A model generated the notes under the pieces. That model was not told the origin of the DNA. It did not search any database and saw only the letters and a program-made list of their open reading frames with translations. Positions 1 through 6,465 of a DNA stretch of 64,000 nt are shown in pieces (position 1 is the first letter of the stretch; each line of letters starts with the position of its first letter). Source of the stretch: Piscinibacterium candidicorallinum. GTDB lineage: Bacteria; Pseudomonadota; Gammaproteobacteria; Burkholderiales; Burkholderiaceae_C. The stretch covers positions 3,472,001 through 3,536,000 of the forward strand of contig NZ_CP180191.1 of NCBI RefSeq assembly GCF_047549485.1. The letters are read 5' to 3'. Position numbers and translations under genes: made by a program.

Positions 1-134
1 GGCCGAATACAAATGAACTTGAGCCGAACAAAATCCGCTTTCCGCTTGTCCGCAGGATATCTTCAACGATTTTCTCTGTTCACTAATCGTGGCCGATTTT
101 GTGATAATCTGGCTTGAACGGGTGGTCGACCCGA

Positions 135-1421
135 TCACATCTTCGCCAGCAGCGCCTGCTGCCGCCAGGCCGGCGCCGCGCAATTGAACAGCGGCCGCTC
201 CGGCTGCAGCAGCTTCAGATAGCGCGCCGCAATGAAGCGCTGCCGCTGCTTGCCCGTCTTGAGCACATGGATGCAGTGCTCCACGGTCACCGGCCTGCCC
301 ATGAAGTAGCGCACCCCCGACTGGAAGTTGTGCTTGTTCTTGTGCCACCAGTCCGCGACCTTCACCGGATCCGGCCAAGGCAGATCCTCGTCCTCGTCCA
401 TCGCGACGCTCTCGTCGTTCGGGTCATCGTTTGGGCCAGACTGGAAATCTTCGGGTGGGTCGCGATCGAGGCCTAGCTCAGCCAAATCTGCGCCGGTAAT
501 CCAGGTAAAGGCTTCGCCGGCGGCGCGCGCAATCTTCGCGACATTCATCCAGCCGATTGCAGAGAGAACCAAGCTGACTTGGCCCACTAGCCCCGCATAG
601 GAAATCAGCTCTGCGTGACGGGCGTCATGTTGAGAGTGTGTCGCAAACTCCCGCTCTAGCTCCGCGAATGCTTGGGCTTGAGCAAGCCCCTGGATGAACC
701 ACGCACCTTCTGCGTCCTCACGCCCGCTGGAGCCCGCGCGACGAAACAGCATTGACATTGCGCTGAGCGACACGCCCCGCTCGCCGCTCATCCACAGAGC
801 AAGTGCAGCCTGATTGGACACCTGCGGATTCGTGCTTCGGATCAGTTCAACGCATCTCGGATTGAGTGCACTCACCCCAAGCTCACCGACGACTCTCAGG
901 CACATCAACTGAACAGGCGGCGATGCGCCATCGTTCAAACACGACAAGAAAAGCTCATGTGCGGCTCGGCCGGTCAGTCGGCATACGAGTAGCTTGAGGA
1001 CTGCGTTCCATGGAAGCGTTTGCCGAACCCCTGAAGTCAATACTGCGCCCAGGCTCTCTTCGGATGCCCAGGCGACCCCGTCACCAACGCTTTCCCACCA
1101 TCCGGCAACTTCACCGCTCATCCCCGCAAGCCAATCAAGCAGGTCAAGGCGACTGCTGCGCAATGCATAGGCCGCGATGGCAGAGATTTGGCCGGTGTTG
1201 AGTCGTTCTGCGTCACGGGTAAGCACGCTGCTCGCCGCCGGAGAGGCAACCACCAGCCCATCAAGGTGCGCATCGGTGAGTTCGTCCAGCCGCGCAAGCG
1301 CGGCCAGGCTCATTCGCGGGCTCCGGACACGCCACCGTCTCGCATCGAACAACAGCGAGCAGTCTTCCCAGTGCTGCTCCAGCACCGAATTGACCGCAGC
1401 AGGGTAAGCGTTCTGGCTCAA
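135..1421 (-). CDS. TIGR02270 family HEAT-like protein, type VI secretion associated
   Basis: The protein has 428 residues. It is rich in short paired helices with repeated Ala/Leu spacing, as in HEAT-type alpha-solenoids. The C-terminal segment, with a GRPVT motif and then a conserved Gln-Arg/Ala-Ala pattern, resembles the TIGR02270 family, which is usually found in vgrG/DUF4150 loci. No catalytic motif or signal peptide is visible, so it probably acts in the cytoplasm as an accessory, adaptor or immunity-type protein; that role is inference. The start is a TTG at 1419-1421, preceded by an AAGGTG ribosome site. It is the last gene of the seven-gene minus-strand vgrG island, 84 bases after the propeller gene. 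The 134 bases beyond its stop hold no gene. Confidence 0.7.
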   Translation of the reverse strand: MSQNAYPAAVNSVLEQHWEDCSLLFDARRWRVRSPRMSLAALARLDELTDAHLDGLVVASPAASSVLTRDAERLNTGQISAIAAYALRSSRLDLLDWLAGMSGEVAGWWESVGDGVAWASEESLGAVLTSGVRQTLPWNAVLKLLVCRLTGRAAHELFLSCLNDGASPPVQLMCLRVVGELGVSALNPRCVELIRSTNPQVSNQAALALWMSGERGVSLSAMSMLFRRAGSSGREDAEGAWFIQGLAQAQAFAELEREFATHSQHDARHAELISYAGLVGQVSLVLSAIGWMNVAKIARAAGEAFTWITGADLAELGLDRDPPEDFQSGPNDDPNDESVAMDEDEDLPWPDPVKVADWWHKNKHNFQSGVRYFMGRPVTVEHCIHVLKTGKQRQRFIAARYLKLLQPERPLFNCAAPAWRQQALLAKM

Positions 1422-1505
1422 CGTACACCTTCCCGCGTCAGGCTCTGAGCAAGCTCACATCGCACCCCGCACACGAGGCGCAAGCTGGGTACCCAGCGTG
1501 CCACG

Positions 1506-2426
1506 CTACACAACCCGCTGCCATAGCGCTCCGTCAAATCTGAACAAGTCGCTCCCACCCATCCAGAAGACGCACGAGCCATCGGTGGCTGCGCTAAGCC
1601 CGGTGCAACTGCGCGGACGGTCGTCGGGATCGGCGAATTCGGATACAGCCACTAGCCCGCCTTCAGTGAGCTTGAAAACTTCGAACGCCGTTGAGACGAA
1701 AACGTCCTGCCCGAGCGTGCAGATGTCTAGGAAGACGCCTTTCCGGTCCGTCTCGATGATTGACCAGTCGTCGCCGCGCCCTCGGATCATTGTGCCGTCA
1801 TAACCAGCGGCGTACACCAGCCCATCCGCTCCCACGCACGCAGCACGCAGCGCCGCGGACACTGGCGAGTCGACTGCTTGCCAGCGCACACCATCGGTTC
1901 TGAAGATCTCTCCGCTCCAGCCCAGGGTGTACATCTCGCCCGGCGAAGCAACGACAAGATCGTTGAAGCCGGTCGCCTTGTCGTCGTCCGCTGGCAAGTC
2001 TGGATCAATGCGAGTCCACGTCTGCGGGCCGTCCCATCTTGCAATACATCGCCCCATGCCGAGTGCAAACGCCGTCTCGTTGGCAACCGCCAGATTCCGA
2101 CCAAGGAACCTCGGACTTCCCGGAATGACACTTGTGGACTCACTTGAGTCTGTCGTTTGAATCTCATAGACCTCCCCATGCGGCCCGAGCGCCACGACCA
2201 CACGGTCGCCACCTCCCGGCTTGAAGGAGGCAACGGCCTGCGCTGGCCAATTGAACACTCGCGTGTAGCGGACCCACTTTTCATCCTCTTGTTCATCGAA
2301 GCCATGGAAGCTGAAAGGGAAGCCGCCTTTCGCGATCGCTTGGCTGGCGTTTGGCTGAGCCTTCACGCAGAAGAACAGATCTGCATATGCAGCGCATCCG
2401 CAAACGAACTCCAACTCAGAAGGCAT
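1506..2426 (-). CDS. Beta-propeller-like protein, candidate effector immunity or accessory protein
   Basis: The protein has 306 residues. I do not recognise a named family with certainty. It shows five to six degenerate repeats of about 40-50 residues with a Gly-rich turn followed by a Trp (for example GWSGEIFRTDGVRW and GYDGTMIRGRGDDW). This looks like a WD40/sialidase-type beta-propeller. There is no signal peptide or membrane segment, so it is predicted cytoplasmic. It starts 33 bases after the stop of the DUF4150 toxin-like gene. In polymorphic toxin loci that position is typical of the cognate immunity protein. The immunity role is inference from position; an effector chaperone is the main alternative. 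Confidence 0.55.
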   Translation of the reverse strand: MPSELEFVCGCAAYADLFFCVKAQPNASQAIAKGGFPFSFHGFDEQEDEKWVRYTRVFNWPAQAVASFKPGGGDRVVVALGPHGEVYEIQTTDSSESTSVIPGSPRFLGRNLAVANETAFALGMGRCIARWDGPQTWTRIDPDLPADDDKATGFNDLVVASPGEMYTLGWSGEIFRTDGVRWQAVDSPVSAALRAACVGADGLVYAAGYDGTMIRGRGDDWSIIETDRKGVFLDICTLGQDVFVSTAFEVFKLTEGGLVAVSEFADPDDRPRSCTGLSAATDGSCVFWMGGSDLFRFDGALWQRVV

Positions 2427-2459
2427 ATTTCACTTTCGGCTAGGTTAGGGACCAATCGC

Positions 2460-3677
2460 TCAACGCTTGCTACGGCCGGGCTTCACTGACTTCGCAGCGG
2501 CATCGATCGCATCTTGACCAGCAATCCGCTTGTAGGTCACGTCCGTGGTCGCAGGCGGCAGCTTCTGCTCTTCTTCGTAGTGCTTGGTCAACTGTGCTTC
2601 GACGCACTTCTGACTGCAATTGGTCTGTGCAGCTGTGGCCTTCGAGCTGACCGTAATGGCCTCAGACAATTTTGGGGAAGCCTGCGTCGCCAACGTTCCT
2701 CGATCGCCACCACGAGGCCCCTTTAACTGATGCGTTTCCGCAAAGTGATCAATCAGTGCGTGGTTATCCCCGTGCGTGCCCACATGCTGATTCGTTCCTT
2801 CGAGACAAACGCACAACGCCTTGTTGTATCGCTCCTCGCTTTCGCCAAATCCCTTGATTCCTTCGAAGAACGAAACGGGCGGAATGTGATTCGGAGTCTG
2901 CCCCGGACAGCATCCGACCTGCTTCGATGCAGGGCTCTTGGGTCGCAAAAAGCAACGCATCGCTTCAACACACTTGTTCTCAGCATCCTTGCTCGCCATT
3001 CGTGCCGCAACGGGTGTGCGCGCTCCGGACTTTTCTCCAGAACGCAGCGCATGGTGCGCCATTGCCTTGTCTGTCTTTGCAGTGGGACTCTGCCCGGATT
3101 TGCCTTGCAAGCTGCCGACAAACTGCTTCTGCTGGTCGGGGGCCACGGCCAAAGCGCCAGGACATTGATCAGAACCGTCCTTTTCGCAGTTGTCGTCAAT
3201 CGCTTTCTTCTCGTCCTTGCAATCATCACCAAAGCCGGCCAGAGCTTGACTCGCGATGTGTGGCCAAGTCGCCGTGTTGGTGTTCGAGCCATGGTTATGC
3301 GTTGTGAGATCAAGATGTCTAAAGACGTTCTCGCCCTCAACTTTGACGTCCATCGACCAGGCAGCGAAATACACCTTGCCTTTGATCTTGCTTGTAATGA
3401 CACCCTTCTTGGGTGCACAACCTGCCTCGTCCCCAGTGCTTTGGCTGAAGTAGGACTTGTTCTTGAGCATTACTTCTTTGCCGTTGATGCTGACCGTGCT
3501 TGACCCACTGGTGCAATCTGATGCCATACCTGTATTTGGATAGGGGATCGGAACGCCCGGCGGTGTCGCTGGAGTTTGCGGCGGAGTGAAGCAAACGTCG
3601 GGGAAGCAGCAAATCGACTTACCGCCCATCGACTTGCTCGAAATCTCCATCCCGTTTGCAAACACCGGACTGCCCAT
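2460..3677 (-). CDS. DUF4150 (PAAR-like) type VI effector with C-terminal HNH/EndoVII-like toxin domain
   Basis: Residues 1 to about 120 match the DUF4150 PAAR-like fold (opening MGSPVFANGMEISSKSMGG, several Cys, and a PYPNTG motif). Such proteins cap the VgrG spike and carry the toxin. A Lys/Asp/Ser-rich linker follows at about 150-235. The C-terminal half has a Cys-rich block with GQTPNHIPP (259-267) and GTHGDNHALID (300-310). This resembles the G-H-H pattern of HNH/endonuclease VII toxins such as Tox-GHH2, so nuclease activity is inferred. The frame stays open to 3836. I chose the ATG at 3675-3677 because it has a GGAG site and lies 2 bases after the upstream stop, and the extra residues are Arg-rich and unlike the family. 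Length is 405 residues. Confidence 0.75.
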   Translation of the reverse strand: MGSPVFANGMEISSKSMGGKSICCFPDVCFTPPQTPATPPGVPIPYPNTGMASDCTSGSSTVSINGKEVMLKNKSYFSQSTGDEAGCAPKKGVITSKIKGKVYFAAWSMDVKVEGENVFRHLDLTTHNHGSNTNTATWPHIASQALAGFGDDCKDEKKAIDDNCEKDGSDQCPGALAVAPDQQKQFVGSLQGKSGQSPTAKTDKAMAHHALRSGEKSGARTPVAARMASKDAENKCVEAMRCFLRPKSPASKQVGCCPGQTPNHIPPVSFFEGIKGFGESEERYNKALCVCLEGTNQHVGTHGDNHALIDHFAETHQLKGPRGGDRGTLATQASPKLSEAITVSSKATAAQTNCSQKCVEAQLTKHYEEEQKLPPATTDVTYKRIAGQDAIDAAAKSVKPGRSKR

Positions 3678-3679
3678 AC

Positions 3680-4705
3680 CTACACACTCCACTGAAGGTT
3701 GATTGCGCTGCGGTTGCCGAGGTCGGACGCCATGTGGGCGATGATGTTGGGGCCCTTGGTGTAGGACTTGCGGCAGGCGGCGTTCGCCACGGCGAGAACG
3801 CTGGCGCCCGCCAGCGCGCCGACCTCGCCTGTGCATTCGGCGGGGTGCCAGATATCGAACTCTTCCTTGCGTACGCGCAGGATTCTGGACAGCGCCAGCG
3901 CAGCTTCCTTGAAGTAGTACTGCTCGCCGCTCAGGTCTGTGATGCGGTAGTCCACGTCATGCATCTGGATACCGGCTTCGGCCAGTGCGGCCTTGAAGGC
4001 CTGGGCCATGCCGTCGCCGCGCAGGGGTTCGTCTGAACTGATGTGCGCCTTTTCGATACTGAAGCCGAGCCCGGTGACGTACAGGCAGGGCGCGCCGGCG
4101 GGGCGGCCTACGACCAGCGCGCCCGCGCCTTCGCCGGGCATGAAGCCATTGGAGTTGGTAGGTGTGAGCAGGCGGCCTTCGCGTTCGTAGACGGAGAGGG
4201 TCGGCCAGGTGACCAGGCTGTCGGTCGCTGCGATCAGCACGTAGGGGATGCCTTGCTCCATCAAGCCGCGCGCCATGGATAGTGCGGCGGCCACGGCCAC
4301 GCGGCCGTGGGCAACGATGGCGGAACGCTCGTGGAAGCGCACGCCTAACTCTTCTTGCACCATGCCGAAGAGCTGGTTGTCCAGACCGTCAAGCCGGCCG
4401 GGGCGGTCTTTCTCGGCTACGCAGAGCAGCAGCGGGATGCGTACCCAGTCTTTCTTCGGAATATCGTGCAGAGCCTCGTCGATGGCCATCGCGGCCATCT
4501 TGGCGAGCTTGGTCAGGCCGCGCCAGGGCTTCTCCAGCTCCACCTGGTGGGCCATGATCCATTCACCGTTGCTGTCGATGAAGCGGGTCTCGCTCGGGTT
4601 GGTGAGCTTGCAGCGGATGGCGGCGCAGGACGTCGGCGCCGTGTAGCCGACGCTGGTGACCAGGCCTGTGCGGTGGATGGCCAGTGGCGGTACTCGGGCG
4701 CTCAT
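3680..4705 (-). CDS. Ketoacyl-synthase/thiolase-like protein of the vgrG island, catalytic residues missing
   Basis: The protein has 341 residues and a beta-ketoacyl-ACP synthase-like fold, including a well-kept GEGAGALVV loop (191-199). The expected catalytic Cys motif (TACSSS-type) is replaced around VAHGRVAVAA (131-140). The second active-site His position (GHxxGAAG-type) reads TGEVGALAG (292-300). The first His (HGTGT-type) aligns near DLSGE (257-261). By eye, all three catalytic residues are gone. Genes of this type are commonly annotated '3-oxoacyl-ACP synthase' between DUF2169 and DUF4150 genes in type VI islands. Its start overlaps the DUF2169 stop by 4 bases (ATGA), so the two are probably translationally coupled. 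A structural or adaptor role in loading the effector is inference. Confidence 0.7.
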   Translation of the reverse strand: MSARVPPLAIHRTGLVTSVGYTAPTSCAAIRCKLTNPSETRFIDSNGEWIMAHQVELEKPWRGLTKLAKMAAMAIDEALHDIPKKDWVRIPLLLCVAEKDRPGRLDGLDNQLFGMVQEELGVRFHERSAIVAHGRVAVAAALSMARGLMEQGIPYVLIAATDSLVTWPTLSVYEREGRLLTPTNSNGFMPGEGAGALVVGRPAGAPCLYVTGLGFSIEKAHISSDEPLRGDGMAQAFKAALAEAGIQMHDVDYRITDLSGEQYYFKEAALALSRILRVRKEEFDIWHPAECTGEVGALAGASVLAVANAACRKSYTKGPNIIAHMASDLGNRSAINLQWSV

Positions 4706-5802
4706 GCATCCGCCTCCTCGGGCTTTTCCATCGGCACCATGACGACCGGGATGGGAAAGACGACCTGCTCACGCTGCTGCCACCATTCGCGGCCCTTGCG
4801 GCCCACCAGCACCTGGGCGATCTCGAGCATGTTGCGCTTCAGCGGCCGGGTGAGCCGCCAGGTCATGGTGAAGCGCTCGGCATCCGGCTCGAAGACGATG
4901 GTGTCCAGCTGTGCGACGTGATCCTCGCGCTCGCCATTCTTCGGGAACACATGCACCGGCGCTTCGAAGTAGGGCAGCATGAAGCTGCGCCGCCCGTCCG
5001 GCGTGAGATTCAGCAGCGCCACTTCCAACGGCGCCTTCGGGATGGGCAACTGCTGGTCTGCTGGTGCAGCCTGGAAGTAGCGCTCGTCAAAGTCTGGCGG
5101 CAGGAACGGGAAGTGGTCGGCCAGCCAGGCGTCGTCATAGGTGCCGGCAAAGCCGATGCGCGGCTGCCAGTGCCGGCCGATCACACCAAAGGATGCAGGG
5201 GTGTAGTTGCCGCCCGGGCTGCTGACGTGTTCGTTCATCGCCTCGGTGTTGGGCAACGGGCGACCATCCAGCCAGCCGGTCTTGGTGGTGCGCGCATAGC
5301 CGCGGCCTGCGGGGTTTCGCAGGTAGGCGCTCTCCTTGCCCTCGGTGCTGTTGTCCACGCCGCCAAACGCATGGCCATAGTCGATCGGCATCTGCACGAA
5401 GGGCTCGATGTCGCTTACGTTCAGCGTGAGCGGCGTGACCTGCCAGTGCCGGTTGCCCACGGCATTGAAGCTCTTGACCAGGGGTCCGACCTTCATGCCT
5501 ACCTGCACGCGACAGGCCGGGCGGCCGCCGGGACTGTGGGCGCTGCCGACCAGCAGCACATCGCAGGCGTGTTTGCGCGGCGCGTAGTCAATGTCCATGC
5601 GCGGCGCGGACAGGCCGGGCTCGCCGAAGAAGGTGTCCGCCATGACGAGCGGCATCTGCTCATCGGCCAGCGCCACATTCGCCTCGCCCGGCGCGGGCAG
5701 CTTGAAGGTGCCCTTGATCGCCACCACCAGCAGCTCGCGGCCGCTGGGCTCCATACCCATGGTGTAGCCCACGGTCATGCGGGTGGCGTTGATGAGCTCC
5801 AT
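4702..5802 (-). CDS. DUF2169 domain protein, type VI effector adaptor/chaperone
   Basis: The protein has 366 residues. The N-terminal two thirds match DUF2169: an opening strand with a VVAIKGTF segment near 30, then ADTFFGEPGLSAPRMDIDYAP and KHACDVLLVGSA blocks. DUF2169 proteins are established partners of DUF4150 effectors; the family stabilises the PAAR-like effector and helps load it on VgrG. There is no signal peptide, as expected for a cytoplasmic chaperone. It lies 13 bases after the DUF6484 gene and overlaps the ketoacyl-synthase-like gene by 4 bases. The ATG at 5802 lacks a strong ribosome site, so coupling to the upstream gene is likely. Confidence 0.82.
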   Translation of the reverse strand: MELINATRMTVGYTMGMEPSGRELLVVAIKGTFKLPAPGEANVALADEQMPLVMADTFFGEPGLSAPRMDIDYAPRKHACDVLLVGSAHSPGGRPACRVQVGMKVGPLVKSFNAVGNRHWQVTPLTLNVSDIEPFVQMPIDYGHAFGGVDNSTEGKESAYLRNPAGRGYARTTKTGWLDGRPLPNTEAMNEHVSSPGGNYTPASFGVIGRHWQPRIGFAGTYDDAWLADHFPFLPPDFDERYFQAAPADQQLPIPKAPLEVALLNLTPDGRRSFMLPYFEAPVHVFPKNGEREDHVAQLDTIVFEPDAERFTMTWRLTRPLKRNMLEIAQVLVGRKGREWWQQREQVVFPIPVVMVPMEKPEEADA

Positions 5803-5815
5803 GCTGTTGGCAGCG

Positions 5816-6439
5816 CTAGTTGAGCTGGATGGAACCGCCCTTGATGCGGTTCACGCCGCTGGAGCGGCTGGAGACATAGGCCCCCTGGATCAGCACCTTG
5901 CCGGCCTTCGTGAGCGTGATGCTGGCCTTGCCACAACGCAGGACGAGCTGCTGCTTGGCACTCACGATCAGCCGTTCCCCGTCGGCATCGACTTCCACCT
6001 GACCCACCGGGGTGTCCAGCGCGGTGCCCTGAGCCGATGTTCCGTCCAGATCACGGAGCACGCCAGTGATGATCGGCTTGGCGACATCGCCACCCTCGAA
6101 CATCACCAACACCTCACGGCCGATGTGTGCGCCATGCAGGTCCACCGTGGTCCGTGCGCGCAGAGCCTTGATCTCACCCCCCCGTGCAGGCAACACGATC
6201 AGCGGCGTTACGCCTTCGTCGGCAAAGGCCAGCAGCTGCGCGATGTGCACGCCATGCACCGGCTCGCCCAGCGCCAAGGCGGGCGCGCGGGCCGCGAGCG
6301 GCTCAGCACGGACAAGTGGTTCAAGCAGCGGCTCGAGCAGGCTGGCGCCGTCACGCGGCCTGGTGATGGCGTCCAGCGGGTCCGGCGCCTCGCGCGTGCC
6401 GGCTGCCGCATCCGCCTTGCTGACTTCTCTCGCGCCCAT
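5816..6439 (-). CDS. DUF6484 domain protein, VgrG-associated
   Basis: The protein has 207 residues. From about residue 65 it matches DUF6484: a compact beta-rich domain with GREVLVMFEGGDVAKPIITG, which resembles the OB-fold/gp5-like segment of VgrG itself. The last 50 residues form short beta strands like the start of a VgrG needle (VEVDADGERLIVSAKQQLVL, then KVLIQGAYV). The first 60 residues are low-complexity and rich in Ala, Pro and Glu. A GGGGAAG-type ribosome site precedes the ATG. It directly follows vgrG with 26 bases between them. The family is recurrent beside vgrG, but its function is not established. A role as accessory spike protein or VgrG cofactor is inference. Confidence 0.7.
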   Translation of the reverse strand: MGAREVSKADAAAGTREAPDPLDAITRPRDGASLLEPLLEPLVRAEPLAARAPALALGEPVHGVHIAQLLAFADEGVTPLIVLPARGGEIKALRARTTVDLHGAHIGREVLVMFEGGDVAKPIITGVLRDLDGTSAQGTALDTPVGQVEVDADGERLIVSAKQQLVLRCGKASITLTKAGKVLIQGAYVSSRSSGVNRIKGGSIQLN

Positions 6440-6465
6440 GGACTTCCCCTGATTGCGGATGGTGC

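Noticed and set aside
2460..3836. Longer 458-codon reading of the DUF4150 gene
   Set aside because: The extra 53 residues are Arg/His-rich, overlap the upstream gene in another frame and lack a family match; the ATG at 3677 has a ribosome site.
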